Shown here piece by piece: positions 16,721-26,335 of a DNA stretch of 64,000 nucleotides. The stretch's first letter is position 1, and every line of letters starts with the position of its first letter. This DNA is from Pandoraea aquatica (GTDB lineage Bacteria; Pseudomonadota; Gammaproteobacteria; Burkholderiales; Burkholderiaceae). Position numbers and translations under genes: made by a program. Below the pieces are notes generated by a model. That model worked only from the letters and a program-made list of their open reading frames with translations. It was not told where the DNA came from and ran no database searches. Location of the stretch: assembly GCF_902459565.1 (NCBI RefSeq), contig NZ_CABPSN010000007.1, forward strand, positions 218,171-282,170. Reading direction: 5' to 3'.

Positions 16721-18394
16721 TCAGCCCGTGGCACCGCCCTTGTTGGCCGGTTGCGCCAGTGCAGCGTATTTGGCCAGCACGCCACGCGTGTAGCGCGGGG
16801 CAGGGGCCTTCCACGCGGCGCGGCGTTTTGCGAGTTCGTCGTCCGCCACATTCAGTTGGAGCAGCAGTTTGTGCGCGTCGATGGTGATCGAGTCGCCTTC
16901 GTGCACGAGCGCGATGGTGCCGCCCACGAACGCCTCCGGTGCCACGTGGCCGACCACCATGCCCCAGGTGCCGCCCGAGAACCGGCCGTCGGTAATGAAG
17001 CCGACCGACTCGCCGAGTCCCTTGCCGATGATCGCCGAGGTCGGTGCCAGCATCTCCGGCATGCCCGGCCCGCCCTTCGGCCCGAGATAGCGCAGCACCA
17101 GAATGTCGCCCGCCTGAATCTTGTCGCTCAGGATCGCCTCCATGGCGCTCTGCTCGTCGTCGAACACGCGCGCCGGGCCGGTGATCACCGGGTTCTTCAG
17201 ACCCGTAATCTTCGCGACCGCGCCGTCTTCCGCCAGATTGCCCTTGAGGATGGCGAGGTGCCCCTCTTTGTAGAGCGCTTTATCGACGGGGAAGATCACG
17301 TGCTGATCGGCGCGCGGCACCGACGGCACGTCCTTCAGTTCTTCGGCGATGGTGCGCCCGGTGATCGTCATGCAGTCGCCGTGCAGCAGGCCGGCGTCGA
17401 GCAGGATCTTGAGCACTTGCGGAATGCCACCGGCCTTGTGCAGGTCGGTCGCCACATACTTGCCCGACGGCTTCAGATCGCAGATGACCGGTACGCGCGC
17501 GCGAATGCGCTCGAAATCCTCGATGCTCCACTCGACGTCCGCCGCATGGGCGATGGCCAGATAGTGCAGCACGGCATTGGTCGAGCCGCCCGTGGCCATG
17601 ATCAGCGCAACGGCGTTCTCGATGGATTTGCGCGTAATGATGTCGCGCGGCTTGAGATCTTGCTTGACGGCTTCGATCAGCACCCGCGCCGATTCGGCGG
17701 CCGAGTCGACCTTCTCCTGATCGGGGTTGGCCATCGTCGACGAATAGAGCAGCGACATGCCCAGCGCCTCGAACGACGAGCTCATCGTATTGGCGGTGTA
17801 CATGCCGCCGCAGGAGCCGGTCGTCGGGCATGCGTTCTTTTCGATGCCCTTGAAATCGGCCTCGGTCATGCGTCCGGCGGTGAATTCGCCGACCGCTTCG
17901 AACGAGGAGACGATGGTGAGGTCCTTGCCCTTCCAGTTGCCCGGCTTGATGGTGCCGCCGTAGACGTAGATGCCCGGCACGTTGATGCGTGCGAGCGCAA
18001 TCATGCCGCCCGGCATGTTCTTGTCGCAGCCGCCGATGACGACCACGCCGTCCATCCACTGACCCTGCACGGCCGTCTCGATACAGTCGGCAATGACTTC
18101 ACGCGAGACGAGCGAGTACTTCATGCCCTCGGTGCCCATCGACATGCCGTCGGAGATGGTCGGGGTGCCGAAGGTCTGGGGATTGGCCTGATGGGTTTTG
18201 ATCGCTTCCACCGCAGCATCGGTCAGACGCTGCAACCCCGCGTTGCACGGGGTGATCGTCGAATGGCCGTTGGCCACGCCGATCATCGGATTGTCGAAGT
18301 CTTCTTCCTTGTAGCCCAGCGCGTAGTACATGGAGCGGTTGGGCGAGCGTGCCACGCCTTGCGTGACGTTGCGCGAACGACGGTTGAATGCCAT
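16721..18394 (-). CDS. ilvD: Dihydroxy-acid dehydratase, short [2Fe-2S]-type
   Basis: Dehydrates 2,3-dihydroxy-isovalerate/methylvalerate in valine, leucine and isoleucine synthesis, or a related sugar acid. 557 residues from the ATG at 18394 (AGGAG 9 bases upstream). Three cysteines at C50 (ITPC), C123 ([10 protein letters not shown]) and C195 ([10 protein letters not shown]) have the spacing of the [2Fe-2S] subgroup, which includes plant-type DHADs and sugar-acid dehydratases. It lies downstream of a second, longer ilvD on the same strand, so one may serve branched-chain synthesis and the other a different or backup role. Which is the main DHAD cannot be told from sequence alone. Confidence 0.9.
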   Translation of the reverse strand: MAFNRRSRNVTQGVARSPNRSMYYALGYKEEDFDNPMIGVANGHSTITPCNAGLQRLTDAAVEAIKTHQANPQTFGTPTISDGMSMGTEGMKYSLVSREVIADCIETAVQGQWMDGVVVIGGCDKNMPGGMIALARINVPGIYVYGGTIKPGNWKGKDLTIVSSFEAVGEFTAGRMTEADFKGIEKNACPTTGSCGGMYTANTMSSSFEALGMSLLYSSTMANPDQEKVDSAAESARVLIEAVKQDLKPRDIITRKSIENAVALIMATGGSTNAVLHYLAIAHAADVEWSIEDFERIRARVPVICDLKPSGKYVATDLHKAGGIPQVLKILLDAGLLHGDCMTITGRTIAEELKDVPSVPRADQHVIFPVDKALYKEGHLAILKGNLAEDGAVAKITGLKNPVITGPARVFDDEQSAMEAILSDKIQAGDILVLRYLGPKGGPGMPEMLAPTSAIIGKGLGESVGFITDGRFSGGTWGMVVGHVAPEAFVGGTIALVHEGDSITIDAHKLLLQLNVADDELAKRRAAWKAPAPRYTRGVLAKYAALAQPANKGGATG

Positions 18395-18551
18395 GACGTC
18401 TCTCTCCTGTGGGGATGCGCCACGCCACGTCCTGTCGCAGCGTCGCACATAGGCGTTGTTGTATCACGCTGGTCTGACGGTGGCATCCCCATCCGTCCGG
18501 AACCATCCAGATGCATAGGGCGTGCCACTTGATGCAATGCTGCTGTATTGC

Positions 18552-18597
18552 GCGTGAGCGGCAGCAGGTCTTTTCCTTTCAGCCTGCCACCGCTCAC
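18552..18597 (-). other. Long hairpin between the two ilvD genes
   Basis: Arms 18552-18567 and 18582-18597 pair with two mismatches over 16 bases (CGTGAGCGG...CCGCTCACG). There is no T-tract on the minus strand, so it may be a processing or attenuating structure, or a degenerate terminator, after the longer ilvD. Confidence 0.4.
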
Positions 18598-18616
18598 GAT
18601 TCAAGCGATGACGATA

Positions 18617-20485
18617 TTAACCACGCTTGCCGAGCTTGAGCTGCGACAGATCGCGCACCGCGCCGCGATCGGCGGAGGTGGCCAGTGCGGCATAGGCTTG
18701 CAGGGCTTGCGAGACGACACGCTCGCGGCCCACCGGCTGCCATGCGTCGTCGCCACGCGCTTCCATCGCGGCACGACGGCGCGCCAGCTCTTCGTCCGAC
18801 ACGGCCAGATGCATCTTGCGCTGCGTGATGTCGATTTCGATCACGTCGCCGTCTTCCACTAGACCGATGGTGCCGCCCTCGGCCGCTTCAGGCGAGGCGT
18901 GGCCGATCACGAGACCCGACGAGCCGCCCGAGAAACGACCGTCCGTGAACAGGGCGCAAGTCTTGCCCAGACCCTTGGACTTCAGGTATGACGTCGGGTA
19001 CAGCATTTCCTGCATGCCCGGGCCGCCCTTCGGGCCTTCGTAGCGAATCACGACCACGTCGCCGGCCTGCACCTTGTCGCCGAGAATGGCGTCCACGGCG
19101 TCGTCCTGGCTTTCGAACACGCGCGCGCGGCCGGTGAAGACCCATTGCGATTCGTCGACGCCCGCCGTCTTCACGATGCAGCCCTTGTCGGCGAGGTTGC
19201 CGTACAGCACGGCCAGACCGCCGTCCTTCGTGTAAGCGTGTTCCTTGTCGCGGATGCAACCGACTTCGCGGTTCAGGTCGAGCGACGGGTACGTCGACGA
19301 CTGGCTGAAGGCGATGGTCGTGGGCACGCCACCCGGGGCGGCGCTGTAGAACGTTTGCGCTTTATCGTTGGCGCTGTTCGTCACGTCCCACTGTGCAATG
19401 GCGTTGCCGAGCGTGCCGCTGTGGACGTTGCCGCACGACGTGTCGAGCAGGCCGCCGCGGGCGAGTTCGCCCAGAATGCCGATGATGCCGCCGGCACGGT
19501 GCACGTCTTCGATGTGGTACTTGTCGGTCGCAGGCGCGGCCTTGCACAGGCACGGCACGTTGCGCGAGATGCGGTCGATGTCGGCCATCTTGAAATCGAC
19601 GCCCGCTTCCTGCGCGGCGGCGAGCAAGTGCAGCACGGTGTTGGTCGAGCCGCCCATGGCGACGTCGAGCGTCATGGCGTTTTCGAACGCGGCCTTGGTG
19701 GCGATGTTGCGCGGCAGGACCGAGGCGTCTTCTTCCTGATAGTAGCGGCGGCACAGATCGACCACGAGGCGGCCGGCCTGCTCGAACAGCCCGCGACGCC
19801 AGGCGTGCGTGGCCACGATCGTGCCGTTACCCGGCAGGGCGAGGCCGATGGCTTCCGTCAGGCAGTTCATCGAGTTGGCGGTGAACATGCCCGAGCACGA
19901 GCCGCACGTCGGGCAGGCGCTGCGCTCGACTTCGGCGACTTCTGCGTCGCTGATCTTCGGGTCGGCCGCCTTGATCATGGCGTCGATCAGGTCGATCTTG
20001 GCGATGACCTGGCCGTCGCCCGACTTGACCTTGCCCGCTTCCATCGGGCCGCCCGAGACGAACACGACCGGAATGTTCAGGCGCATGGCGGCCATGAGCA
20101 TGCCCGGGGTGATCTTGTCGCAGTTCGAGATGCAGACCATGGCGTCGGCGCAGTGCGCGTTGACCATGTATTCCACCGAGTCGGCGATCAGTTCGCGCGA
20201 CGGCAGCGAGTACAGCATGCCGCCGTGACCCATGGCGATGCCGTCATCCACGGCGATGGTGTTGAATTCCTTGGCCACACCGCCCGCTGCCTCGATTTCC
20301 TTGGCGACGATGGCACCCAGATCGCGCAGGTGCACGTGACCCGGCACGAACTGCGTGAAGGAGTTCACCACGGCGATGATCGGCTTGCCGAAGTCGCTGT
20401 CGGTCATGCCGGTGGCGCGCCACAGGGCGCGAGCGCCGGCCATGTTGCGGCCGTGCGTGGAGGTGCGGGAACGGTAATGAGGCAT
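18617..20485 (-). CDS. ilvD: Dihydroxy-acid dehydratase, long E. coli-type
   Basis: Same reaction class as the previous gene, of the longer E. coli IlvD type (622 residues here). From the ATG at 20485 (GGAAG upstream) it reads [20 protein letters not shown], the conserved start. Iron-sulfur cysteines are C122 (NCDKITPG) and the C191/C194/C197 cluster ([10 protein letters not shown]). At the position of C50 of the short paralog it has [10 protein letters not shown] without cysteine, as in E. coli IlvD, which carries an oxygen-sensitive [4Fe-4S] cluster. A LysR regulator diverges from it across a palindromic operator. Confidence 0.93.
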   Translation of the reverse strand: MPHYRSRTSTHGRNMAGARALWRATGMTDSDFGKPIIAVVNSFTQFVPGHVHLRDLGAIVAKEIEAAGGVAKEFNTIAVDDGIAMGHGGMLYSLPSRELIADSVEYMVNAHCADAMVCISNCDKITPGMLMAAMRLNIPVVFVSGGPMEAGKVKSGDGQVIAKIDLIDAMIKAADPKISDAEVAEVERSACPTCGSCSGMFTANSMNCLTEAIGLALPGNGTIVATHAWRRGLFEQAGRLVVDLCRRYYQEEDASVLPRNIATKAAFENAMTLDVAMGGSTNTVLHLLAAAQEAGVDFKMADIDRISRNVPCLCKAAPATDKYHIEDVHRAGGIIGILGELARGGLLDTSCGNVHSGTLGNAIAQWDVTNSANDKAQTFYSAAPGGVPTTIAFSQSSTYPSLDLNREVGCIRDKEHAYTKDGGLAVLYGNLADKGCIVKTAGVDESQWVFTGRARVFESQDDAVDAILGDKVQAGDVVVIRYEGPKGGPGMQEMLYPTSYLKSKGLGKTCALFTDGRFSGGSSGLVIGHASPEAAEGGTIGLVEDGDVIEIDITQRKMHLAVSDEELARRRAAMEARGDDAWQPVGRERVVSQALQAYAALATSADRGAVRDLSQLKLGKRG

Positions 20486-20555
20486 GGTCGTCTTCCGTGA
20501 AACTACAGCTTGTCTTATGGGGAGGACGTCAAGATTCGTCTTTCCTTGAATGCTT

Positions 20556-20574
20556 GTCAAATATATTATTTGAC
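20556..20574. promoter_or_regulatory. 19-bp palindrome, likely LysR-type operator
   Basis: GTCAAATA-TAT-TATTTGAC is a perfect 8+3+8 palindrome midway between ilvD (start 20485) and the lysR gene (start 20599), in an otherwise GC-rich context. It fits the T-N11-A form of LysR boxes and is 24 bases from the regulator's start, consistent with autoregulation and control of ilvD. Confidence 0.7.
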
Positions 20575-20598
20575 TCGGATTGAGTCGAAAAACATATC

Positions 20599-21552
20599 AT
20601 GGACCTTCGTCAGTTTCGCTACTTCGTCGCGGTGGCCGAAGAGCGGCATTTCGGCCGCGCTGCGCAGCGGCTCTCGATGACCCAGCCACCGCTCTCGCAG
20701 CAGATCCGGGCGCTGGAGGCATCGCTGGGTGCGCCGCTGTTTGTGCGTACCAACCGCTCCGTCGAGCTGACGGCGGTGGGGCGGCAATTGTTGCCGGAAG
20801 TGCGCCGCATTCTGGCCGACGCCGACGCGCTTCCCGCCCTCGCGCAGGGGCTGGCGCATGGCGAGGTCGGCACGCTCTCGCTGGGTTTCGTCTCGACGGC
20901 GGACTACGGCATCCTGCCCCCACTGCTGCGCGAGTTCGGCGAGCGCTATCCGCGCGTGCGGCTGCAACTGCTCGAAGCGACCAGCGACGTGCAGGTCGAG
21001 GCGCTGATGGACGGGCGTATCGACGCCGGTCTCTTTATTCCGCCGGTGCCGGCGCGCTACGCCAACGAACTGTCGTATCTGCCCATCGTCCGGGAACCGC
21101 TGATGCTGGCGCTGCCGGCGGGGCGTCACAACACGGCAGGCGACGCGCCGTCAGGCGGTAGCGACGGTCAGCCCGGCGCACCGGTGAGTCTGGCGGACTT
21201 CGCCGACGAGCCGCTCGTCATCTTCCCCCGCCGCGTGGCCCCGGCGTTCTACGACATCATCATGGGATGCTACGCCGCGCTCGGCCTGACGCCGCGTGTG
21301 GGACAGGAGGCGATTCAGATGCAGACGATCGTCAGCCTGGTGTCGGCGGGCATGGGCGTGGCGCTGGTGCCTCAGTCGCTCTGCCACTTGCGGCGCACGG
21401 GCGTGATGTACAGGGCGCTGCGCGAGACGAGTGCGCTGATCGAGACCGGACTGCTGTGGCGCACGGCCGAAGTCACGCCCGTGCTCGAGGGGTTTCTCGA
21501 GACGGCGCGCGGCGTGGCGCATACCCCGCCGGGTGCGACGCTCTCGACCTGA
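20599..21552 (+). CDS. LysR-family transcriptional regulator
   Basis: 317 residues: an N-terminal winged helix-turn-helix (residues 1-60, MDLRQFRYFVAVAEERHFGRAAQRLSM split by the usual QPPLSQQI recognition helix) and a two-lobed effector-binding domain (about 90-300). It diverges from the long ilvD, with a 19-bp palindrome in the 113-base gap. An Ala/Gly/Pro-rich insert (about 178-194, AGDAPSGGSDGQPGAP) sits in a loop between lobes. Control of the branched-chain dehydratase genes is likely from position; the effector molecule is unknown. Confidence 0.88.
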   Translation: MDLRQFRYFVAVAEERHFGRAAQRLSMTQPPLSQQIRALEASLGAPLFVRTNRSVELTAVGRQLLPEVRRILADADALPALAQGLAHGEVGTLSLGFVSTADYGILPPLLREFGERYPRVRLQLLEATSDVQVEALMDGRIDAGLFIPPVPARYANELSYLPIVREPLMLALPAGRHNTAGDAPSGGSDGQPGAPVSLADFADEPLVIFPRRVAPAFYDIIMGCYAALGLTPRVGQEAIQMQTIVSLVSAGMGVALVPQSLCHLRRTGVMYRALRETSALIETGLLWRTAEVTPVLEGFLETARGVAHTPPGATLST

Positions 21553-21754
21553 GCCGTCGCTCCGAGCGAACCGACCGTGGAGATGGTGCGCGCGCCTGTC
21601 GCGCCGCCGCGTGCTCGTGGTATCGTGCTGCCCATCCCGTGGCTTGCCGGTGGGCGGTTTCACCGGCCGGTACAGCCGTGGCGGCAACAGCTTTGCGAAG
21701 GCAGTCCTTCACCCCCTGGCGGAACTTTTGTTCACGAATCGATTCTTCTGATCC

Positions 21755-22645
21755 ATGCTGATTCATCCTCAATTCGACCCGGTCGCGATTCATCTCGGCC
21801 CGCTCGCTATCCGCTGGTACGGCCTGATGTATCTGGTCGGCTTCATCCTCTTCTTGCTGGTGGGACGCCTGCGCGTGCGCCAGCCGTCCATTGCCGCACA
21901 AGGCTGGAAGGCGCAGGATCTCGACGACATGCTGTTCTACGGTGTGCTCGGCGTGATTTTCGGCGGACGTCTGGGCTATGTGATCTTCTACAAGCTGTCG
22001 TTCTATCTGGCGAATCCGCTCGACATCTTCAAGGTGTGGGAAGGCGGCATGTCGTTCCACGGCGGCTTCCTCGGGGTGCTGGTCGCAATGTGGCTGTTCA
22101 CGCGCCGTCGCGGGCACTCGCTGCTCGAAGGCACCGATCTCATCGCACCGATGATTCCGTTGGGGCTGGCTGCCGGCCGTCTGGGCAACTTCATCAACGG
22201 CGAGTTGTGGGGCCGTGTGACGTCGCCCGATTCGCGCTTCGCGATGCTGTTCCCGCAAGCGGCCGCGGAAGATGCGCAGTGGATGTTTGCGCATCCGCAA
22301 GCGATGGCCGATCACGCGCTGGCGATGGTGTTCGCGCAGTTCCACGGACTGCCGCGTTACCCGTCGCAGTTGTTCGAATTTGCGCTCGAAGGCGTGGCGC
22401 TGTTCCTGCTGCTGTGGTTCTTTGCGCGTCGTGCGCGTCCGGTGGGCGCGGTGTCGGGCATGTTCCTCGTGGGCTACGGCGTGTTCCGCTTCCTTGCCGA
22501 ATTCACGCGCGAACCGGATGCTTTCCTCGGCCTGCTGTCGTTCGGTCTGTCGATGGGGCAGTGGCTGTCGCTGCCGATGATCGTCGCGGGCGTGATCATG
22601 CTGGTGTGGTCGTATCGTCGCGGGCAGGTGGCGTCGGCGGCATGA
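21755..22645 (+). CDS. lgt: Prolipoprotein diacylglyceryl transferase
   Basis: Inner-membrane enzyme that adds diacylglycerol from phosphatidylglycerol to the lipobox cysteine of prolipoproteins. 296 residues, about seven membrane segments. Catalytically important residues are visible: H102 in MSFHGGFLG and R142 in the signature [14 protein letters not shown] (141-154). The start ATG at 21755 has only a weak ribosome site. A strong terminator follows at 22695. The gap from 21553 to 21754 shows nothing else that I recognise. Confidence 0.96.
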   Translation: MLIHPQFDPVAIHLGPLAIRWYGLMYLVGFILFLLVGRLRVRQPSIAAQGWKAQDLDDMLFYGVLGVIFGGRLGYVIFYKLSFYLANPLDIFKVWEGGMSFHGGFLGVLVAMWLFTRRRGHSLLEGTDLIAPMIPLGLAAGRLGNFINGELWGRVTSPDSRFAMLFPQAAAEDAQWMFAHPQAMADHALAMVFAQFHGLPRYPSQLFEFALEGVALFLLLWFFARRARPVGAVSGMFLVGYGVFRFLAEFTREPDAFLGLLSFGLSMGQWLSLPMIVAGVIMLVWSYRRGQVASAA

Positions 22646-22694
22646 CCGCATAGCGCACTGGGCGCTCTCGCGCCACGCATCGGTCCTCAAGATA

Positions 22695-22734
22695 AAACGG
22701 GCCGCCGGAGATCGATCCGGCGGCCCGTTTTTTT
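22695..22734 (+). terminator. Rho-independent terminator after lgt
   Basis: A perfect 15-bp stem (AAACGGGCCGCCGGA and its complement) with a GATCGA loop runs into a seven-T tract, 49 bases after the lgt stop. Confidence 0.92.
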
Positions 22735-22931
22735 CGTTCATCGATTCCGTGAAAGCCCATCGTGGCGTTGGTCGATTTCTACATGTTGCCGGTGAGGGTA
22801 ATGGTTAAGCTGGGGCGTATTTCGACGAGCGGGTGCCGCCTTGGGTGGCGCGTTACGTACCAGCACTTTCGAGGCGCGATTGAGGCGTGATCGAAGCGCC
22901 GTTGAGGCCACAGGAACAGGAACCACACGCA

Positions 22932-24926
22932 ATGGGGCTGACGGGCATCGGGCAGGGTTTGAGTGTCACCGACGTATCTGCGAGCATCGGGCGGGACGTA
23001 CAAGCGCAAAGCGCCGCCGCGCGGGCAGAGGCGCGTGGCGTTGACGGGCGATGGCCCGGTTTCACCCGCGCGTCGCAGGCGGGGATGGCCCATGCCGACG
23101 CCTCGCGTTGCGCGAAAGTCGCCAAACGCCGACGTTCCTGTGACGTGCGGGACACCGCGCACTTCGCAAGCGATATGAAGCGTGCGCGTGTGGCGACATC
23201 GGGTACCCATGTCGCGCCGCTTCAGCGCTTGCGCGAGATGACTCTTTCGATGAACGTTACGCGCGCAAGTGCTTCGAATGCGGTGAACTTCGCGACCGCA
23301 GCGACCTTGCCGCTGGAGGCGACGTCGGTCTTCGTACACGTCGTGCCTGAACACAGCGGCCGATGGTATCCACTGCCCGAAGCGACACAGCGCATGGGGC
23401 CGCCCTGCTGGCAATTCGATGCGAGCCTGAGCCGGTTCGCACTGGTGGTGCATAAACCACACGCGATGACAAAGCGGTTCCTCGAGCGCGTCGAAGTCGC
23501 GACGGCGGCCGGTATCGAATTGCCGCTGAATGTTCCGCTGAACCTTCCGCTGATTCGTGAGCGCGAGTTTCGTTACGACGCAGGGCGTTTGCGGGTGGCG
23601 ACGCACTGGCACGCCGAAGGCCGCGGTGTCACGCTCTACGCGCGAGACGAGGATGTCTGTGCTTTTCCCTATCCGTCGCGTGTGCGGATCCTGTTCCGCG
23701 ACGATCGCCCGGGCGTGGCAATCGTCCCGGTCGCGCTTGCGCCCATGGCGGGCGTGCCGGGCATGACGTTGTTGTTCAGTTCGCCGTTCGGCCAGTTTCT
23801 CGACGCTGACGGCAACGCGCACGCGTTGGTTCGCGTCGGTGATGCCCCCTACATTTTCGATCTGCCGGACCCGCACGATCCGCCGTCGCAAGTGATCGCA
23901 CGGCAGGTGCCGCCGGACAGCAACTCCGAGCGTCTTTTCGGGTGGGCTGCGCGAATGATGAGCATCCGTGCGAAGAACGCGACGATCGTGCAGCGAGTCG
24001 ATGGCCCTGGCTGGGCGAACGGACCGTTTGCCGGACACGGGAAAACGTTCAGCACGAAGTGGATTGCCGACGATCCCGGGTTCTCGACGCTATTTGCGAA
24101 GACCGGCGACGCGCTTTGCCAGCAGCTCGATACGATGTTGCAGGTGCTGGACCGTGCTTGCGCGGACACCGTCGCGCTCTATCGGAATTTCGTCCCCGAC
24201 GACGCGCAAGCCGAGGCGAACGCACGCCTTCTGATCACGTTGCATCGTGCGCAACTCACCTTGCAAAAGCCGGCACTGGCGCGTGCCATTCGACGTATGC
24301 CGGAGATGGTCGCGGTCGCGGATGTCGTCGGCAATCGGTTCAAAGGTCAGTTGGTTGGCATGACGACGGGCAAGCTCGAGGACATCCCCTTCAGCCGCAT
24401 CTACGACACGCCTGTGATTTTCATTGCGCGGCACGTGGTGCAGGACGCTTTGCGAGCACCCGGCACGCACGCCGGGCGTGTCGGCGAACAGCGGCTGGCT
24501 GACGTCGTGTTTCACGAGTGTGGTCACGCAGCAGCAGCTTGGTCCGACGATCTTGTCCCGCGACGTGACGCGACGCTATCGCCGCACGCCTTTCGTGGTG
24601 CCTATTTCGTGGACAACACGCATTTGGGCACGATCGATCTTTCGTGGTACATCGCTCGGCTGCGTCAGTCGACCCTGTCGTCGATCGCAAATCTCGCGTC
24701 TTTCAATCATCTGATGCGCACGCTGCTGCCTGCGGTTGGATCGGGGGCTGCGCGCACCGCGTTTCCCGGTCTGCTGAACGGCAACGCTCAGGTGTATTCG
24801 TACGAATATCTGGTGTCCGTGCTCGACAAGCCGCACGATACGGCGCGGCTCGATGCCGACTTCCTGCGCTTTCTCGAACAGCTTCGCGAGCAGGGACTGA
24901 CGCGCCTAGGAGGTGTAGGACGATGA
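22932..24926 (+). CDS. HEXXH zinc-metallopeptidase-like protein (664 aa), candidate effector
   Basis: I do not recognise a named family, but H528-E529-C530-G531-H532 within RLADVVFHECGHAAAAW is a clear HEXXH zinc-peptidase motif in a helix, preceded by a hydrophobic strand (DTPVIFIARHVV), as in gluzincin-like enzymes; the third metal ligand is not certain. No Sec signal. The N-terminal 60 residues are Ala/Ser/Arg-rich, followed by a basic run (KRRR at 65-68, KRAR at 83-86). ATG 22932 is chosen because of AGGAA upstream; a GTG at 22887 would add 15 residues. The gene overlaps the next one by ATGA. Coupling to an ankyrin-repeat protein and the lack of a signal suggest a host- or prey-directed effector; delivery is unknown. 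Confidence 0.6.
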   Translation: MGLTGIGQGLSVTDVSASIGRDVQAQSAAARAEARGVDGRWPGFTRASQAGMAHADASRCAKVAKRRRSCDVRDTAHFASDMKRARVATSGTHVAPLQRLREMTLSMNVTRASASNAVNFATAATLPLEATSVFVHVVPEHSGRWYPLPEATQRMGPPCWQFDASLSRFALVVHKPHAMTKRFLERVEVATAAGIELPLNVPLNLPLIREREFRYDAGRLRVATHWHAEGRGVTLYARDEDVCAFPYPSRVRILFRDDRPGVAIVPVALAPMAGVPGMTLLFSSPFGQFLDADGNAHALVRVGDAPYIFDLPDPHDPPSQVIARQVPPDSNSERLFGWAARMMSIRAKNATIVQRVDGPGWANGPFAGHGKTFSTKWIADDPGFSTLFAKTGDALCQQLDTMLQVLDRACADTVALYRNFVPDDAQAEANARLLITLHRAQLTLQKPALARAIRRMPEMVAVADVVGNRFKGQLVGMTTGKLEDIPFSRIYDTPVIFIARHVVQDALRAPGTHAGRVGEQRLADVVFHECGHAAAAWSDDLVPRRDATLSPHAFRGAYFVDNTHLGTIDLSWYIARLRQSTLSSIANLASFNHLMRTLLPAVGSGAARTAFPGLLNGNAQVYSYEYLVSVLDKPHDTARLDADFLRFLEQLREQGLTRLGGVGR

Positions 24927-26308
24927 TGTCGATCAATCACTCCCCCCCGCCGTCGCCTGCGCAGACCGAGAGTCGTAGCGCGACGCCTGAATCGTTGTCG
25001 GAACTGGCGCGCCGTCTGGAGCAGCTGTTCGTGCGGCCGCCGCATGACTGGACGGCGCTCGATCTGCAGGGTGTCGGCGTCAAGGCAGGGACAGCGCGCG
25101 TGTTGATCCAGCATCTGGAGCGAACACCGAATCTCGATGTCACGGCCTTCCTCGACACTATCCGTCGGACGATGAGTGTCGAGGCGGTGCTCGATGACCT
25201 GAGTCGAAGGCTGACGCCGGGTTTTATGCCGGATGAAGGCGCGGTCGGCACGTCGCCTTGCGAAGCCGGTGATGGAACGGTGATTGCCATGCTGCTCGGA
25301 CAGGCCATCGCATTCAAGGACCTCGCGGTGTTGCGCAGGGAGGGCGGGGCGGGCGGCGAAGGGTTTGCGCAGGCGCTACTCGATCTTTTCATGGGGCGTA
25401 CCGAGTCTTGCGTCGTCGGTCGTGCGAACGTGGCGCAAGCGCTCTCGATCGTGCTGGCGTGCGGGGCGAGCTTCGATACGCAAACGCTGGGCGGCGTGCC
25501 TCCGCTCATTTATACGTTGTGCCGTTCGGTGCCTCGCGAAGTGCTTGGGGTCCTGCTGCGGCGCGGCGCAGATCCGAACGAGGCGCTCACGCGCGATGAC
25601 GTTTGCAGGCCGGCATGCGGATTCGATTACCTGCGCGGCGGCACGGCCATGCATCACGCCATGCTCGCGGGCAACGCCGACATGGTCAAGCAGATGTACA
25701 TGAGTCATGACGGGCGGCTCGATGTGCTCGTCGACGGGAAGTACGACACGATTGCGGTGGCGGGTGCTCGGGCGAATCCACTCGCCTGGCCGATCACAGG
25801 ACTTGTCGAAGTCGCGAGCACCGCTTACGACGCGTGTATCGCAGTCGAGCCCGATCCTATGCTGAAGCGAATGAATGGGGAGTTTCTCGGCGAGGTGCTG
25901 GCGACGCGGCTGCTGGAGGCGGGACGCTATGCGACGTCGCGTGAGCTGAAAAGCTGGTCCGGCACCATGGCGAAGCTTCGCGACCTCGGATGCGATGTCG
26001 GGGCAGTGCTGCGGCGCTCGCCCCCGCATGGCGGGCCATCGTATCTGGAGCGCATCTACAGCGCGCTATGGCACTTCCACGACTACGCCAGTGAGCAACA
26101 AGTGCTGTCCGACAGGGCAACCATAGACGCGTCCGTCGACATTCGTGCGTGGCTGGAAAGTCTTTTCGGAGAAGGGGGCGACGAAGACATCGTCGAAATC
26201 GATGACACGCCGCCGCGCCACGTCATGCGATCCACGACTGGCCCGTTGTTCGGCGATGCGCCCCAGGACGTCATGATGCATCTCGTTGTTCAGACCCCGG
26301 GCCCTTAA
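24923..26308 (+). CDS. Ankyrin-repeat protein coupled to the metallopeptidase-like gene
   Basis: 461 residues from the ATG at 24923, with AGGAGG 9 bases upstream; the start overlaps the previous stop (ATGA), so the two are translationally coupled. The N-terminal 30 residues are Ser/Pro-rich and probably disordered. Ankyrin-like repeats are visible around residues 165-260: ALSIVLACGASFDTQ, PPLIYTLCRSVPREVLGVLL followed by RRGADPNEAL, and GTAMHHAMLAGNADMVKQMY. The C-terminal 200 residues are unrecognised and end with an acidic segment (GEGGDEDIVEIDD). Ankyrin repeats bind proteins, so it may present substrates to, or inhibit, the neighbouring peptidase, or be a separate effector. Function is inference. 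Confidence 0.65.
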   Translation: MMSINHSPPPSPAQTESRSATPESLSELARRLEQLFVRPPHDWTALDLQGVGVKAGTARVLIQHLERTPNLDVTAFLDTIRRTMSVEAVLDDLSRRLTPGFMPDEGAVGTSPCEAGDGTVIAMLLGQAIAFKDLAVLRREGGAGGEGFAQALLDLFMGRTESCVVGRANVAQALSIVLACGASFDTQTLGGVPPLIYTLCRSVPREVLGVLLRRGADPNEALTRDDVCRPACGFDYLRGGTAMHHAMLAGNADMVKQMYMSHDGRLDVLVDGKYDTIAVAGARANPLAWPITGLVEVASTAYDACIAVEPDPMLKRMNGEFLGEVLATRLLEAGRYATSRELKSWSGTMAKLRDLGCDVGAVLRRSPPHGGPSYLERIYSALWHFHDYASEQQVLSDRATIDASVDIRAWLESLFGEGGDEDIVEIDDTPPRHVMRSTTGPLFGDAPQDVMMHLVVQTPGP

Positions 26309-26335
26309 GCGGTCGCGTCGGGCGAGGCGCGACGC

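Noticed and set aside
16523..20500. Long plus-strand frames opposite the two ilvD genes (16523-18532 and 19145-20500)
   Set aside because: They lie wholly antisense to well-recognised genes and read as His/Arg/Val-rich text typical of the reverse frame of GC-rich codons; no ribosome site or family match.
22821..22844. TTCG-N16-TTGG upstream of the metallopeptidase-like gene, near the hrpII-box form TTCG-N16-TTCG
   Set aside because: One base off in a short motif that will occur by chance in this composition; no similar site found upstream of the giant genes.
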